From Pseudomonas lactucae (lineage in GTDB: Bacteria > Pseudomonadota > Gammaproteobacteria > Pseudomonadales > Pseudomonadaceae): a DNA stretch of 64,000 nt. The stretch's first letter is position 1. The number at the start of each line of letters is the position of its first letter. The stretch lies in assembly GCF_016937615.1 (NCBI RefSeq), contig NZ_JAFHKI010000064.1, positions 1 to 64,000 on the forward strand, in the 5' to 3' direction. Below, one piece after another: positions 11,699-22,986 of the stretch. Position numbers and translations under genes: made by a program. The notes beneath the pieces were generated by a model that saw only the letters and a list, made by a program, of their open reading frames with translations, made no database searches and was not told where the DNA came from.

Positions 11699-13013
11699 TT
11701 GTCTGCGCCCGCTCGTGCTGGGCGCGCTGTTCCTGGGGGCCGCATCGGCACACGCTGCGGTTCAACAGCTGGATAAAGTGGTGGCCATCGTCGATAACGA
11801 CGTGATCATGCAGAGCCAACTGGACCAGCGGGTCAAGGAAGTTCAGCAAACCATCGCCAAGCGTGGCGGTGGTGTGCCGCCTACCAGCGTGCTGGACCAA
11901 CAGGTGCTCGAACGCCTGATCGTCGAAAACCTGCAACTGCAGATCGGTGAGCGTTCCGGTATTCGTATCTCGGACGAAGAACTGAACCAGGCTGTCGGCA
12001 CCATCGCCCAGCGCAACAACATGAGCATCGATCAATTCCGCGCCGCCCTGGCCCACGACGGTCTTTCCTATGAAGACGCCCGCGACCAGATCCGCCGCGA
12101 GATGATCATCAGCCGTGTGCGCCAGCGTCGTGTGGCCGAGCGGGTTCAGGTGTCCGAGCAGGAAGTGAAGAACTTCCTGGCATCGGACCTGGGCAAGATG
12201 CAGCTTTCCGAAGAACTGCACCTGGCCAATATCCTGATTCCAACCCCGGACAGCGCCAACTCCGAGCAGCTCAATGCCGCCGCCGCCAAAACCCAGGCTA
12301 TCTATGAGCGCCTGAAGGCCGGTGCTGATTTCGCCCAGATGGCAATCGCCCAATCCGGCAGCGACAACGCCCTTGAAGGCGGTGACATGGGCTGGCGTAA
12401 AGCCGCTCAACTGCCTCCTCCGTTCGACCGCGAACTGAGCGCCATGGAAGTCGGTGGCATCACCCAACCGGCGCGCACCCCAGGTGGTTTCATCATCCTG
12501 AAGCTGCTCGAACGTCGTGGTGGCGAGACCTCGCTGAAAGACGAAGTGCATGTGCGCCATATCCTGGTCAAACCAAGCGAAATCCGCAGCGAAGCGCAAA
12601 CCAAGGAACTGGCCCAGAAGATCTACGATCGCATTCAAAGCGGTGAAGACTTCGCCACCCTGGCCAAGAGCTTCTCGGAAGACCCAGGCTCGGCCCTCAA
12701 CGGCGGCGATCTGAACTGGATCGACCCGAAAGCCCTGGTGCCGGAATTCCAGCAGGTGATGGCTGATACTCCGCAAGGCGTACTGTCCAAGCCGTTCAAG
12801 ACTCAATACGGCTGGCATGTCCTGGAAGTCCTTGGCCGTCGCGCCACCGACAACACCAGTCAGGCCCGCGAGCAACAAGCACTGAGCGTACTGCGCAACC
12901 GCAAATACGACGAAGAGCTGCAGACCTGGTTGCGTCAGATCCGCGACGAAGCCTACGTCGAGAACAAGCTGCCAGGCGCCGAGCAAACAGGCACCGGCCA
13001 GGCAGCACAGTGA
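11679..13013 (+). CDS. surA: Periplasmic peptidyl-prolyl isomerase/chaperone SurA
   Basis: Chaperone for outer-membrane proteins, including LptD, about 444 aa. A signal peptide ([20 protein letters not shown]) is followed by the SurA N-domain (about 30-170) and two parvulin domains, around residues 175-275 and 285-385 (second: [14 protein letters not shown]). A GTG start at 11679 is chosen as it gives the family N-terminus; a TTG at 11661 and a GTG at 11673 are alternatives. The start lies inside the end of lptD, suggesting coupling of the chaperone with its client. Confidence 0.93.
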   Translation: MKTKLSDCLRPLVLGALFLGAASAHAAVQQLDKVVAIVDNDVIMQSQLDQRVKEVQQTIAKRGGGVPPTSVLDQQVLERLIVENLQLQIGERSGIRISDEELNQAVGTIAQRNNMSIDQFRAALAHDGLSYEDARDQIRREMIISRVRQRRVAERVQVSEQEVKNFLASDLGKMQLSEELHLANILIPTPDSANSEQLNAAAAKTQAIYERLKAGADFAQMAIAQSGSDNALEGGDMGWRKAAQLPPPFDRELSAMEVGGITQPARTPGGFIILKLLERRGGETSLKDEVHVRHILVKPSEIRSEAQTKELAQKIYDRIQSGEDFATLAKSFSEDPGSALNGGDLNWIDPKALVPEFQQVMADTPQGVLSKPFKTQYGWHVLEVLGRRATDNTSQAREQQALSVLRNRKYDEELQTWLRQIRDEAYVENKLPGAEQTGTGQAAQ

Positions 13014-13999
13014 AACCCCAGCGTTTCGCGGTAACACCCGGCGAGCCGGCCGGCATTGGTCCAGACCTGTGCCTGCTGCTCGCCTCGCAACCCCAGCCAC
13101 ACCCCCTGATCGCCATTACCAGCCGCGACCTGCTCCTTGAGCGGGCCGCGCAGTTGGGCGTGGCTGTCAACCTGCTGGACGCCGCGCCAGGTAACTGGCC
13201 CGATCTGCCGGCACCGGCGGGCAGCCTGTATGTGTGGGATACCCCGCTGCAGGCCAAGGTGGTTGCCGGTCAACTGGACAAGGCCAATGCTGCGTTTGTG
13301 CTGGAAACCCTGACCCGCGCCGGGCAAGGCTGCCTCGACGGCGACTTCGCCGGCATGATCACCGCCCCGGTCCACAAGGGCGTGATCAACGAATCCGGGA
13401 TCGCCTTTTCCGGCCACACCGAATTCCTTGCCGAACTGACCCACACCGCTCAAGTGGTCATGATGCTGGCCACGCGCGGCCTGCGCGTCGCCCTGGTGAC
13501 AACGCACCTGCCACTGCGCGACATTGCGGATGCCATTACCGTCGAGCGCCTGGAGCGTGTGACGCGCATCCTGCATGCCGACCTGCAACACAAATTCGGC
13601 ATCGCCCAACCGCGCATCCTGGTCTGTGGGCTTAACCCCCACGCCGGTGAAGGCGGCCACTTGGGTCATGAAGAAATCGACATTATCGAACCCACCCTGG
13701 AGCGTCTGCGCCAAGAAGGCATGGACCTGCGTGGCCCACTGCCTGCGGACACTCTGTTTACCCCCAAATATCTGGAGCACTGCGACGCAGTGCTGGCGAT
13801 GTACCACGACCAGGGGCTGCCGGTGCTGAAATACAAAGGCTTCGGCGCCGCCGTCAACGTGACATTGGGCCTGCCGATCATCCGCACCTCCGTCGACCAT
13901 GGCACCGCCCTGGACCTGGCGGGCAGCGGTAAGATCGACACCGGCAGCCTGCTCGTGGCACTGGAAACCGCCTATCAGATGGCCGAGACCCGTATATGA
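13010..13999 (+). CDS. pdxA: 4-hydroxythreonine-4-phosphate dehydrogenase
   Basis: NAD-dependent enzyme of pyridoxal 5'-phosphate biosynthesis, 329 aa, the usual PdxA length. Family motifs include the N-terminal [12 protein letters not shown], the metal-binding histidines around HKGVINESG and HLPLRD, and the C-terminal [12 protein letters not shown]. It starts with GTG overlapping the surA stop by four bases and its own stop overlaps rsmA, so surA-pdxA-rsmA are coupled, as in many gammaproteobacteria. Confidence 0.95.
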   Translation: MKPQRFAVTPGEPAGIGPDLCLLLASQPQPHPLIAITSRDLLLERAAQLGVAVNLLDAAPGNWPDLPAPAGSLYVWDTPLQAKVVAGQLDKANAAFVLETLTRAGQGCLDGDFAGMITAPVHKGVINESGIAFSGHTEFLAELTHTAQVVMMLATRGLRVALVTTHLPLRDIADAITVERLERVTRILHADLQHKFGIAQPRILVCGLNPHAGEGGHLGHEEIDIIEPTLERLRQEGMDLRGPLPADTLFTPKYLEHCDAVLAMYHDQGLPVLKYKGFGAAVNVTLGLPIIRTSVDHGTALDLAGSGKIDTGSLLVALETAYQMAETRI

Positions 14000-14808
14000 C
14001 CGAACATTACCAACACCGGGCGCGCAAGCGTTTTGGGCAAAACTTCCTGCACGACGCTGGCGTGATCGACCGTATCCTGCGCTCTATCCATGCCAAGCCT
14101 GAAGATCGCCTGCTGGAAATCGGCCCGGGCCAGGGTGCACTGACCCAAGGCCTGCTGGCCAGCGGTGGTCAGTTGGACGTGGTTGAACTGGACAAGGACC
14201 TGATCCCGATCCTCAACCAGCAGTTCGCCGGCAAAGCCAACTTCAACCTGCACCAGGGCGACGCACTGAAGTTCGACTTCAATACCCTCAACGCCGCGCC
14301 CAACAGCCTGCGCGTGGTGGGCAACCTGCCATACAACATCTCGACGCCGCTGATTTTCCACCTGCTGAACAACGCCGGGATCATCCGCGACATGCACTTC
14401 ATGCTGCAAAAGGAAGTGGTGGAACGCCTGGCCGCCGGCCCTGGCGGTGGTGATTGGGGGCGTTTGTCGATCATGGTCCAGTACCACTGCCGCGTCGAAC
14501 ACCTGTTCAACGTCGGCCCGGGCGCGTTCAACCCGCCGCCGAAGGTCGACTCGGCCATTGTGCGCCTGGTGCCCCACGCCGTGCTGCCGCACCCGGCCAA
14601 GGATCACAAATTGCTGGAACGTGTGGTGCGCGAGGCATTCAACCAGCGCCGCAAAACCCTGCGCAACACGCTCAAGGCCCTGCTCAGCAACGCTGAAATC
14701 GAAGCCGCCGGCGTCGACGGCAGCCTGCGCCCCGAGCAACTGGACCTGGCCGCGTTCGTGCGCCTGGCTGACCAGTTGGCCATCCAGCCTGCTCCAGTCG
14801 TCGACTGA
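13996..14808 (+). CDS. rsmA: 16S rRNA dimethyladenosine transferase (KsgA)
   Basis: SAM-dependent enzyme of 270 aa that dimethylates two adjacent adenosines in the last helix of 16S rRNA during 30S assembly. The N-terminal [11 protein letters not shown], glycine-rich SAM loop ([10 protein letters not shown]) and the catalytic NLPYNIS motif are all present. Its ATG overlaps the pdxA stop. A small hairpin lies between it and apaG. Confidence 0.96.
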   Translation: MTEHYQHRARKRFGQNFLHDAGVIDRILRSIHAKPEDRLLEIGPGQGALTQGLLASGGQLDVVELDKDLIPILNQQFAGKANFNLHQGDALKFDFNTLNAAPNSLRVVGNLPYNISTPLIFHLLNNAGIIRDMHFMLQKEVVERLAAGPGGGDWGRLSIMVQYHCRVEHLFNVGPGAFNPPPKVDSAIVRLVPHAVLPHPAKDHKLLERVVREAFNQRRKTLRNTLKALLSNAEIEAAGVDGSLRPEQLDLAAFVRLADQLAIQPAPVVD

Positions 14809-14823
14809 TCACCTTGTGGACAG

Positions 14824-14841
14824 GCCAGACACATGTCTGGC
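14824..14841 (+). terminator. Small hairpin after rsmA
   Basis: Perfect 8-bp stem GCCAGACA/TGTCTGGC with a 2-base gap at the loop. No T-run follows, so it is more likely an attenuating or processing hairpin than a full terminator. Confidence 0.35.
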
Positions 14842-14912
14842 TTAGCGCCCACCTCTTGGCCTAGACTGATCCGCACCTGCTGTCCTCCGCTTTTGCTTTT
14901 AAGGCCTCTTGC

Positions 14913-15293
14913 ATGTCCGATCCTCGCTACCAGATCGACGTCAGCGTCGTCACCCGCTTCCTGGCGGACCAATCGCAACCTGAACACGACCGCTTCGCCT
15001 TTGCCTACACCATCACGGTGAAGAACAACGGGCAGGTGCCGGCCAAGCTGCTGTCACGCCATTGGGTGATCACCGACGGTGATGGCCAGGTCGAGGAAGT
15101 GCGCGGCGCGGGTGTTGTCGGCCAGCAACCGTTGATCGACGTTGGCGCCAGCCACACCTACAGCAGCGGCACGGTCATGACCTCCAAGGTTGGCACCATG
15201 CAGGGCTCGTATCAAATGAAAGCCACCGATGGCCAACTATTCGACGCCATCATCAAGCCCTTCCGCCTTGCCGTGCCCGGAGCCCTGCACTGA
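14913..15293 (+). CDS. apaG: ApaG family protein
   Basis: Immunoglobulin-like fold protein of 126 aa, normal for the family. The sequence has the conserved [16 protein letters not shown] and MQGSYQM motifs. The function of ApaG is not fully settled; it is usually co-transcribed with apaH as here, where its stop overlaps the apaH start by one base. Confidence 0.94.
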   Translation: MSDPRYQIDVSVVTRFLADQSQPEHDRFAFAYTITVKNNGQVPAKLLSRHWVITDGDGQVEEVRGAGVVGQQPLIDVGASHTYSSGTVMTSKVGTMQGSYQMKATDGQLFDAIIKPFRLAVPGALH

Positions 15294-16144
15294 TGGCGAC
15301 GTACGCAGTCGGCGACCTGCAAGGCTGCCTGGAGCCGCTCAAGTGTCTGCTTGAACGCGTGGCCTTCGACCCGGCGCATGATCGCCTGTGGTTGGTCGGT
15401 GACCTGGTCAATCGCGGCCCCGAGTCCCTGCAGACCCTGCGTTACCTCTATAACCTGCGTGATTCATTGGTGTGCGTGCTGGGCAACCACGACCTGCACC
15501 TGCTGGCGGCCGGTAATAACATCGAGCGCCTGAAAAAGGGCGACACCCTGCGCGAAATCCTCGAAGCACCCGATCGCGCCGACTTGCTCGACTGGCTGCG
15601 CCGACAAAAGATCATGCATTACGACGAAGCCCGCAACATGGCCCTGGTCCATGCCGGCATCCCACCGCAGTGGACGTTGAAGAAAGCCCTCAAGTGCGCC
15701 GCCGAAGTTGAACATGCGCTTGCCGAAGACAGCCTGTACACCGCCTACCTCGACGGCATGTACGGCAACGAGCCGGTCAAATGGGACAACGACCTGACTG
15801 GCGTTGCCCGCCTGCGGGTCATCACCAATTACTTCACGCGCATGCGCTTCTGCACGGCCGAAGGCAAGCTGGACCTCAAAAGCAAGGAAGGTGCCGACAC
15901 CGCCCTGCCCGGCTACAAGCCCTGGTTCGCCCACAAGGAGCGCAAGACCCGTGACACGAAGATCATCTTCGGCCACTGGGCGGCCCTGGAAGGCAAATGC
16001 GACGAACCCGGCGTGTTCGCCCTCGACACCGGCTGCGTGTGGGGTGGCGCCATGACCCTGATGAACATCGACACGGGCGAGCGCCACAGCTGCCAATGCC
16101 AGTCCTCCCCTCCCACTACACAGCCGGCCGCCATAAAGCCATAG
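15293..16144 (+). CDS. apaH: Symmetrical bis(5'-nucleosyl)-tetraphosphatase
   Basis: Hydrolyses Ap4A to two ADP; also known for removing Np4 caps from RNA. The protein has 283 aa. Metallophosphatase motifs are visible: [11 protein letters not shown] at the N-terminus, [21 protein letters not shown] and a later FGHWA. It overlaps apaG by one base and is followed closely by glpE. Confidence 0.95.
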   Translation: MATYAVGDLQGCLEPLKCLLERVAFDPAHDRLWLVGDLVNRGPESLQTLRYLYNLRDSLVCVLGNHDLHLLAAGNNIERLKKGDTLREILEAPDRADLLDWLRRQKIMHYDEARNMALVHAGIPPQWTLKKALKCAAEVEHALAEDSLYTAYLDGMYGNEPVKWDNDLTGVARLRVITNYFTRMRFCTAEGKLDLKSKEGADTALPGYKPWFAHKERKTRDTKIIFGHWAALEGKCDEPGVFALDTGCVWGGAMTLMNIDTGERHSCQCQSSPPTTQPAAIKP

Positions 16145-16153
16145 GAGCCCGCC

Positions 16154-16483
16154 ATGAGCGAATTCAAACGTATCCCTCCCGAACAAGCCCAGGCCTTGCG
16201 CGAGCAAGGTGCGGTAGTCGTCGACATTCGTGACCAGCCGACCTACGCGGCTGCTCACATCGCCGGTGCCCGGCACCTGGACAACGTCAACATCGCCGAT
16301 TTCATCCGCGCCGCCGACCTCGACGCGCCGGTGATCGTGGCCTGCTACCACGGCAACTCCAGCCAGAGCGCCGCCGCCTACCTGATCAGCCAGGGCTTCT
16401 CTGATGTCTATAGCCTGGACGGCGGTTTTGAGTTGTGGCGTACGACCTATCCCGCGGAAATTTCTTCCGGCGATTCGCAATAA
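16154..16483 (+). CDS. glpE: Thiosulfate sulfurtransferase GlpE
   Basis: Single-domain rhodanese of 109 aa that transfers sulfane sulfur, for example from thiosulfate to cyanide or thioredoxin. The active-site loop is CYHGNSS with catalytic C64, and [11 protein letters not shown] is the typical rhodanese N-terminal motif. It starts 9 bases after apaH, the last gene of this operon. Confidence 0.93.
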   Translation: MSEFKRIPPEQAQALREQGAVVVDIRDQPTYAAAHIAGARHLDNVNIADFIRAADLDAPVIVACYHGNSSQSAAAYLISQGFSDVYSLDGGFELWRTTYPAEISSGDSQ

Positions 16484-16766
16484 TTTTTTTCACACCCCGC
16501 TACCCCGCGTGACGCTTGGGCTCGCGCCGTTTCTGACGAACGGCGCAGCCAAACTAATTGCTCATCGTCCCTTGCCCTCTCCGATTCCGACTATCCTTAA
16601 GCGCAGGCCATCCAAATCAGGGGAGAGCCGGTACACCGGCGTGCGGGTCATCGGTAGCGTTTAGGGTGTTCTGGGGGGAAAACAGTCATTGGCGATCGTC
16701 AATGACTGCCAGCATCGACTGATTGATCCGGCGTCGGCTCCACGTATCGAGCGAGGTGACGACGTC

Positions 16767-18689
16767 ATGAGTATTTTTAGCCACTTCCAGCAACGCTTCG
16801 CGTCCACACAGCAGGAGGAACTCACGCTTCAAGAGTATCTCGAACTGTGCAAACAGGACCGCAGCACCTACGCATCCGCCGCCGAACGCCTGCTGCTGGC
16901 GATAGGCGAGCCGCAGCTGATAGACACCTCGAACAATTCGCGCCTGTCGCGAATCTTTTCCAACAAGGTGATCCGCCGCTACCCGGCCTTTGAAGACTTC
17001 CACGGAATGGAAGAATGCATCGACCAGATCGTCTCCTATTTCCGCCACGCCGCCCAAGGCCTGGAAGAGAAGAAACAGATCCTCTACCTGCTCGGCCCCG
17101 TCGGCGGCGGCAAATCGTCCCTGGCCGAAAAACTCAAACAACTGATCGAGAAAGTGCCGTTCTATGCGATCAAGGGCTCGCCGGTGTTCGAGTCGCCCCT
17201 GGGCCTGTTCAACGCCACGGAAGATGGCGCGATCCTCGAAGAAGACTTCGGCATCCCACGGCGCTACCTCAACACCATCATGTCGCCTTGGGCCACAAAA
17301 CGCCTGGCCGAGTTCGGCGGTGATATCAGCCAGTTCCGCGTGGTGAAACTCTATCCATCGATCCTCAACCAGATCGGCGTGGCCAAGACCGAGCCGGGGG
17401 ACGAGAACAACCAGGATATTTCGGCGCTGGTGGGCAAGGTCGATATCCGCAAACTCGAAGAATTCCCACAGAACGACGCCGACGCCTACAGCTACTCGGG
17501 CGCACTGTGCCGGGCCAACCAGGGCCTGATGGAGTTCGTGGAAATGTTCAAGGCACCGATCAAGGTGCTGCACCCATTGCTCACCGCGACGCAGGAAGGC
17601 AACTACAACAGCACCGAAGGGCTGGGCGCGATTCCGTTCACCGGGATTCTGCTGGCTCACTCCAACGAATCGGAGTGGCACACCTTCCGCAACAACAAGA
17701 ACAACGAAGCCTTCATCGACCGGATCTATATCGTCAAGGTACCGTACTGCCTGCGGGTCAGCGATGAGATCAAGATCTACGACAAACTGTTGTTCAACAG
17801 CTCCCTGGCCAAGGCCCATTGCGCACCCGACACCCTGAAGATGCTCGCGCAGTTCACCGTACTGTCGCGCCTCAAAGAGCCGGAAAACTCGAATATCTAT
17901 TCGAAGATGCGCGTATACGACGGCGAAAACCTCAAGGACACCGACCCCAAGGCCAAGTCGATACAGGAATACCGCGACACGGCAGGCGTTGATGAAGGCA
18001 TGAACGGTCTGTCGACGCGCTTTGCGTTCAAGATTCTGTCCAAAGTCTTCAACTTCGACCCCCACGAAATCGCCGCCAACCCGGTGCACCTGCTCTATGT
18101 GCTGGAACAGCAGATCGAACAGGAGCAATTCCAGGCCGAAACCCGCGAGCGCTACCTGCGCTTCCTCAAGGAATACCTGGCGCCGCGCTACATCGAGTTC
18201 ATCGGCAAGGAAATCCAGACCGCATACCTGGAGTCCTACAGCGAATACGGCCAGAACATCTTCGACCGCTACGTGCTGTATGCGGACTTCTGGATCCAGG
18301 ACCAGGAATACCGCGACCCGGAAACCGGCGAAATCCTCAATCGCGTGGCCCTCAACGAGGAGCTGGAAAAAATCGAAAAACCGGCCGGCATCAGCAATCC
18401 GAAGGATTTCCGCAACGAGATCGTCAACTTCGTGCTGCGCGCCCGTGCCAACAACAACGGCAAAAACCCTACCTGGCTCAGCTACGAGAAGCTGCGGGTG
18501 GTCATCGAGAAGAAAATGTTCTCCAACACCGAGGATCTGCTGCCGGTCATCAGCTTCAACGCCAAGGCCAGCAAGGAGGATCAGCAAAAACACAACGACT
18601 TCGTTACACGAATGGTCGAGCGTGGCTACACCGACAAACAGGTACGGCTTCTGTCGGAATGGTACCTACGGGTCCGGAAATCGCAGTGA
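16767..18689 (+). CDS. prkA: PrkA family serine protein kinase / AAA+ protein (YeaG)
   Basis: Protein of 640 aa belonging to the PrkA/YeaG family, involved in stationary-phase and nutrient-stress adaptation in E. coli relatives. It has a AAA-type P-loop near residues 108-125 (LLGPVGGGKSSLAEKL) and the C-terminal PrkA domain. I begin it at 16767 (MSIFSHFQQRF), preceded by GAGGTGA, rather than at the longer frame at 16689. First gene of the prkA-yeaH-spoVR cluster. The 283-base gap before it shows no other gene. Confidence 0.93.
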   Translation: MSIFSHFQQRFASTQQEELTLQEYLELCKQDRSTYASAAERLLLAIGEPQLIDTSNNSRLSRIFSNKVIRRYPAFEDFHGMEECIDQIVSYFRHAAQGLEEKKQILYLLGPVGGGKSSLAEKLKQLIEKVPFYAIKGSPVFESPLGLFNATEDGAILEEDFGIPRRYLNTIMSPWATKRLAEFGGDISQFRVVKLYPSILNQIGVAKTEPGDENNQDISALVGKVDIRKLEEFPQNDADAYSYSGALCRANQGLMEFVEMFKAPIKVLHPLLTATQEGNYNSTEGLGAIPFTGILLAHSNESEWHTFRNNKNNEAFIDRIYIVKVPYCLRVSDEIKIYDKLLFNSSLAKAHCAPDTLKMLAQFTVLSRLKEPENSNIYSKMRVYDGENLKDTDPKAKSIQEYRDTAGVDEGMNGLSTRFAFKILSKVFNFDPHEIAANPVHLLYVLEQQIEQEQFQAETRERYLRFLKEYLAPRYIEFIGKEIQTAYLESYSEYGQNIFDRYVLYADFWIQDQEYRDPETGEILNRVALNEELEKIEKPAGISNPKDFRNEIVNFVLRARANNNGKNPTWLSYEKLRVVIEKKMFSNTEDLLPVISFNAKASKEDQQKHNDFVTRMVERGYTDKQVRLLSEWYLRVRKSQ

Positions 18690-18694
18690 GAGAA

Positions 18695-18792
18695 GCAGCT
18701 GCAAGCTTCCAGCGACAAGCTGCAAGAGAAAAGCCACTGATTCGAACATCAGCGGGCTCTCTCTTGCAGCTTGAAGCTTACGACTTGAAGCT
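18695..18792. repeat. Inverted repeat element between prkA and yeaH
   Basis: The left arm has GCTGCAAGCTTCCAG and ACAAGCTGCAAG, and the right arm has CTTGCAGCTTGAAGCTTACG and ACTTGAAGC. The arms are complementary and would form a long hairpin in the prkA-yeaH mRNA. Such GCTTGCAGCTTGAAGCT sequences are dispersed repeats in pseudomonads. It ends just before the yeaH ribosome-binding site (CCGGAGGGG). Confidence 0.6.
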
Positions 18793-18806
18793 CCCCGGAG
18801 GGGCCT

Positions 18807-20078
18807 ATGAGCTATGTGATCGACCGACGCCTCAATGGCAAGAACAAGAGCACGGTAAACCGCCAGCGTTTCCTGCGGCGTTACCGTGACCACATCAAAA
18901 AGGCGGTTGAAGAGGCCGTCAGCCGTCGCTCCATCACCGATATGGAGCATGGCGAACAAATCAGTATTCCCGGAAGAGACATCGACGAACCGGTGCTGCA
19001 CCACGGCCGAGGCGGGAAACAGACCGTCGTGCACCCAGGCAACAAAGAGTTCACCACCGGCGAACATATCCAGCGCCCCCAGGGCGGTGGCGGTGGCAAA
19101 GGCCCAGGCAAAGCCGGTAACTCCGGCGAAGGCATGGATGAGTTCGTGTTCCAGATCACCCAGGAAGAATTTCTCGAATTCATGTTCGAGGACCTGGAAT
19201 TGCCCAATCTGGTCAAACGCAACCTGACCGGCACCGACACCTTCAAGACCGTGCGCGCCGGTATCAGCAACGAGGGCAACCCCTCGCGCATCAACATCAT
19301 CCGTACCCTGCGTTCGGCCCATGCGCGACGTATCGCACTGTCGGGCAGCAGTCGCGCCAAATTGAAGGATGCCAAGGAAGAGTTGGCGCGCCTGAAACGC
19401 GAAGAACCGGACAACTTCGGCGATATCCAGGAAATAGAGGCGGAAATCGAGAAACTCAGCGCGCGCATTCACCGCGTACCGTTCCTCGACACCTTCGACC
19501 TTAAGTACAACCTGCTGGTCAAACAGCCCAATCCCAGCTCGAAGGCCGTGATGTTTTGCCTGATGGATGTGTCCGGCTCCATGACCCAGGCCACCAAGGA
19601 TATTGCCAAGCGTTTCTTTATCCTGTTGTACCTGTTCCTCAAGCGCAACTACGACAAGATCGACGTGGTGTTCATTCGCCATCACACCAGCGCGCGAGAA
19701 GTGGATGAAGAGGAATTCTTCTACTCGCGAGAAACCGGTGGCACCATCGTGTCCAGCGCACTGAAGCTCATGCAAGAGATCATGGCCGAGCGCTATCCGG
19801 CCAACGAGTGGAACATCTACGCCGCCCAGGCCTCCGACGGCGACAACTGGAACGACGATTCGCCGATCTGCCGCGACATCCTGATCAACCACATCATGCC
19901 GTTTGTGCAGTACTACACTTACGTCGAAATCACCCCCCGTGAGCACCAGGCCCTGTGGTTCGAATACGAGCGCATCGGCGAAGCCTTCGCCGATACATTC
20001 GCCCAGCAGCAACTGGTCTCGGCCGGCGATATCTATCCGGTCTTCCGTGAACTCTTCCAGCGCAGGTTAGTGACATGA
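18807..20078 (+). CDS. yeaH: YeaH/YhbH family protein (DUF444)
   Basis: Protein of 423 aa, middle gene of the prkA cluster. The C-terminal half contains a von Willebrand A-like MIDAS motif ([13 protein letters not shown]), while the N-terminal half has a charged, glycine-rich linker (about residues 85-115). Family members work with the PrkA kinase under nitrogen starvation or stationary phase, but the mechanism is unknown. Its stop overlaps the spoVR start by four bases. Confidence 0.9.
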   Translation: MSYVIDRRLNGKNKSTVNRQRFLRRYRDHIKKAVEEAVSRRSITDMEHGEQISIPGRDIDEPVLHHGRGGKQTVVHPGNKEFTTGEHIQRPQGGGGGKGPGKAGNSGEGMDEFVFQITQEEFLEFMFEDLELPNLVKRNLTGTDTFKTVRAGISNEGNPSRINIIRTLRSAHARRIALSGSSRAKLKDAKEELARLKREEPDNFGDIQEIEAEIEKLSARIHRVPFLDTFDLKYNLLVKQPNPSSKAVMFCLMDVSGSMTQATKDIAKRFFILLYLFLKRNYDKIDVVFIRHHTSAREVDEEEFFYSRETGGTIVSSALKLMQEIMAERYPANEWNIYAAQASDGDNWNDDSPICRDILINHIMPFVQYYTYVEITPREHQALWFEYERIGEAFADTFAQQQLVSAGDIYPVFRELFQRRLVT

Positions 20079-21640
20079 CCGCCAAAAAAGAGACTAAGCG
20101 CCAACCCATTTCCACCGGGTCCGAGTGGACCTTTGAACTGATCCAGGCCTATGACCGGGAAATCAGCCGCATCGCGGCGGGTTATGCGCTGGATACTTAC
20201 CCCAACCAGATCGAAGTGATTACCGCCGAACAGATGATGGATGCGTACGCCTCGGTGGGCATGCCCCTGGGCTACCACCACTGGTCCTACGGCAAACACT
20301 TCCTCAGCACCGAGAAGTCCTACAGTCGCGGCCAGATGGGCCTGGCCTACGAGATCGTGATCAATTCCGACCCGTGCATCGCATACCTGATGGAAGAAAA
20401 CACGATCTGCATGCAGGCACTGGTGGTGGCGCACGCCTGCTATGGGCACAACAGCTTTTTCAAGGGTAACTACCTGTTCCGCACCTGGACCGATGCCAGT
20501 TCGATCATCGATTACCTGGTATTCGCCAAGCAGTACATCATGCAGTGCGAAGAGCGCCACGGCATTGATGCGGTGGAAGACCTGCTCGATTCCTGCCATG
20601 CCCTGATGAACTACGGTGTCGACCGCTACAAGCGTCCATATCCGATCTCAGCCGAGGAAGAACGCCTGCGCCAGAAGGAACGCGAAGAGCACCTGCAGAA
20701 GCAGATCAACGACCTGTGGCGCACCATTCCCAAGCGCGCCGGCAAGAACAGCGACAAGGACAATGCACGCTTCCCCGCCGAACCTCAGGAAAACATCCTG
20801 TACTTTCTGGAAAAACACGCACCGCTGCTGGAACCGTGGCAGCGGGAAATCGTGCGTATCGTGCGCAAGATCGCGCAATACTTCTATCCACAACGCCAGA
20901 CCCAGGTGATGAACGAAGGCTGGGCGACGTTCTGGCACTACACCCTGATGAACGATTTGTATGACGAGGGCCTGGTCACCGACGGCTTCATGATGGAATT
21001 CCTCACCTCTCACACCAGCGTGGTGTTCCAGCCCGGCTTCGACAGCCCGTATTACAACGGCATCAACCCCTACGCCCTGGGCTTTGCCATGTACCGGGAT
21101 ATTCGGCGCATGTGCGAACACCCCACCGAGGAAGACCGCCGCTGGTTCCCGGAAATCGCCGGCAGCGACTGGTTGTCCACCATCAAGTTCGCCATGAGCA
21201 GTTTCAAGGATGAGAGTTTTATCCTGCAGTACCTGTCGCCCCAGGTGATACGCGACCTCAAGCTGTTCAGCATTCTGGACGATGACCTCAAGGATGACCT
21301 GGTGGTGCCGGCCATCCACGATGAGCCCGGCTACCGCACCATCCGCGAAACCCTGGCGGCGCAGTACAACCTGGGCAACCGCGAGCCCAACGTGCAGATC
21401 TACAGCATCGATGTACGCGGCGACCGTTCGCTGACCCTGCGTCACCAGCAACATGACCGCAAACCCCTGGGCGAATCCACCGAGGAAGTACTCAAGCACC
21501 TGCACCGACTGTGGGGCTTCGACATTCACCTGGAAACCCTGCAAGGCGACCAAGTGATGAAGACACACCACGTACCGCCGCGCAGCGATCATAACGACAA
21601 CGACTACGGCCGCCTGGACCTGGCCGTCGTTCACCTCTGA
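20075..21640 (+). CDS. spoVR: SpoVR family protein (YcgB)
   Basis: Cytosolic protein of 521 aa, a normal SpoVR length. Family-like stretches include [24 protein letters not shown] and [14 protein letters not shown]. Named for a Bacillus spore-cortex gene, but in non-sporulating bacteria it belongs to the prkA-yeaH-spoVR stress cluster and its activity is unknown. Translation is coupled to yeaH. A hairpin terminator follows at once. Confidence 0.92.
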   Translation: MTAKKETKRQPISTGSEWTFELIQAYDREISRIAAGYALDTYPNQIEVITAEQMMDAYASVGMPLGYHHWSYGKHFLSTEKSYSRGQMGLAYEIVINSDPCIAYLMEENTICMQALVVAHACYGHNSFFKGNYLFRTWTDASSIIDYLVFAKQYIMQCEERHGIDAVEDLLDSCHALMNYGVDRYKRPYPISAEEERLRQKEREEHLQKQINDLWRTIPKRAGKNSDKDNARFPAEPQENILYFLEKHAPLLEPWQREIVRIVRKIAQYFYPQRQTQVMNEGWATFWHYTLMNDLYDEGLVTDGFMMEFLTSHTSVVFQPGFDSPYYNGINPYALGFAMYRDIRRMCEHPTEEDRRWFPEIAGSDWLSTIKFAMSSFKDESFILQYLSPQVIRDLKLFSILDDDLKDDLVVPAIHDEPGYRTIRETLAAQYNLGNREPNVQIYSIDVRGDRSLTLRHQQHDRKPLGESTEEVLKHLHRLWGFDIHLETLQGDQVMKTHHVPPRSDHNDNDYGRLDLAVVHL

Positions 21641-21646
21641 AGCGGC

Positions 21647-21702
21647 AAAGCCTCCATTGACCGGAAACAGGCGTTATCCTGTGGGGCTAATGGAGGCTTT
21701 TT
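21647..21702 (+). terminator. spoVR terminator whose stem contains the cca ribosome-binding site
   Basis: A perfect 12-bp stem AAAGCCTCCATT / AATGGAGGCTTT with a 30-base loop, followed by T's. The right arm holds TGGAGG, the Shine-Dalgarno site for cca, whose ATG comes three bases after the arm plus T-run. The same bases therefore end spoVR transcripts and could occlude cca translation on read-through mRNA. Confidence 0.75.
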
Positions 21703-21703
21703 C

Positions 21704-22933
21704 ATGAAAATCTACAAAGTCGGCGGCGCCGTGCGTGACCGCTTGCTGGGCATCACGGTCACCGACATCGATCGTGTGGTCGTCGGCGCCACCACCGAAG
21801 AAATGCTGGCCAAGGGTTTTAAGCCGGTCGGTGCGGACTTCCCGGTATTCCTGGACCCGAAAAACGGTGACGAATACGCCTTGGCCCGCACCGAACGCAA
21901 GAGTGGCCGGGGTTACGGCGGCTTTGTGTTTCATGCCAGCCCCGAAGTCACCCTGGAAGAAGACCTGATTCGTCGCGACCTGACCATCAACGCCATGGCG
22001 CAGGACGATGACGGCAACCTGACCGACCCCTACCACGGCCAGCGCGATCTTGAAGCGCGCATACTGCGGCACGTCTCCCCCGCGTTCGCCGAAGATCCCT
22101 TACGAGTGCTGCGTGTTGCGCGCTTTTGCGCACGCTATGCACACCTGGGTTTTACGGTAGCCCCCGAAACCCTGGAACTGATGCGTCAACTCAGCGAGTC
22201 CGGCGAACTGGAAACCCTGACGCCGGAGCGTAGCTGGAAGGAAATCTCCCGAGCATTGATGGAGAATCAACCCCAGGTATTTATTCAGGTCCTGCGCGAT
22301 TGCCATGCGCTGAAAACCTTGATGCCCGAAGTGGATGCACTGTTCGGCGTGCCACAACCCGAAGCTCATCACCCCGAAATCGATACCGGCGTACACACCT
22401 TGAGCGTGCTGGAGCAGGCCGCCTTGCACAACCAGCCGCTGACCGTTCGCTGGGCCTGCCTGTTGCACGATGTGGGCAAAGGCCTGACACCTGTGGATAA
22501 GTTACCGCAGCACATTGCCCACGAGCACACGGGGTTGAAACTGATCAAAGCGATCAATGAACGCTTCAAGGTGCCGAGAGATTGTCAGGAGTTGGCCTTG
22601 CTGGTTGGCCAATATCACACCCATGGCCATCGCGCTCTGGAGCTCAGGGCCTCGACACTGCTGGAGTTGCTGCAGAGCTTTGACGTGTACCGCAGGCCGC
22701 AGCGTTTTGAAGAGTTTGTGGCCGCCTGCGAAATGGACGCCCGGGGCCGCAAGGGCTTCGAACAGCGCAGTTATCCACAGGCGGATTATTTGCGCGGCGC
22801 GGCAACGGTAGCCCGCACGGTCGCGGTGGCACCCTTGCTGGAGAAAGGCTTCAAAGGCCCGGAGTTGGGCGAGGCGCTCAAGCGCGAACGGCTCAAAGCG
22901 CTGAAAGCCTACAAGGAACACTCTTCACCGTAG
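21704..22933 (+). CDS. cca: Multifunctional CCA tRNA nucleotidyltransferase
   Basis: Adds and repairs the CCA end of tRNAs; 409 aa. Nucleotidyltransferase motifs are at the start ([14 protein letters not shown] and DIDRVVVG). A C-terminal HD phosphohydrolase domain is present (HTLSVLEQA ... [11 protein letters not shown]), which defines the long multifunctional gammaproteobacterial class. Start fixed by the overlapping TGGAGG site. Confidence 0.95.
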   Translation: MKIYKVGGAVRDRLLGITVTDIDRVVVGATTEEMLAKGFKPVGADFPVFLDPKNGDEYALARTERKSGRGYGGFVFHASPEVTLEEDLIRRDLTINAMAQDDDGNLTDPYHGQRDLEARILRHVSPAFAEDPLRVLRVARFCARYAHLGFTVAPETLELMRQLSESGELETLTPERSWKEISRALMENQPQVFIQVLRDCHALKTLMPEVDALFGVPQPEAHHPEIDTGVHTLSVLEQAALHNQPLTVRWACLLHDVGKGLTPVDKLPQHIAHEHTGLKLIKAINERFKVPRDCQELALLVGQYHTHGHRALELRASTLLELLQSFDVYRRPQRFEEFVAACEMDARGRKGFEQRSYPQADYLRGAATVARTVAVAPLLEKGFKGPELGEALKRERLKALKAYKEHSSP

Positions 22934-22943
22934 GAGGCAGTTT

Positions 22944-22975
22944 TTGTGGCGAGGGAGCTTGCTCCCTCGCCACAA
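22944..22975. repeat. REP-type palindrome
   Basis: Perfect inverted repeat with 15-bp arms (TTGTGGCGAGGGAGC and its complement) separated by TT. This matches the abundant fluorescens-group REP sequence and lies between the convergent genes cca and folK, where it can also act as a bidirectional terminator. Confidence 0.8.
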
Positions 22976-22986
22976 CACGCTCGCCT

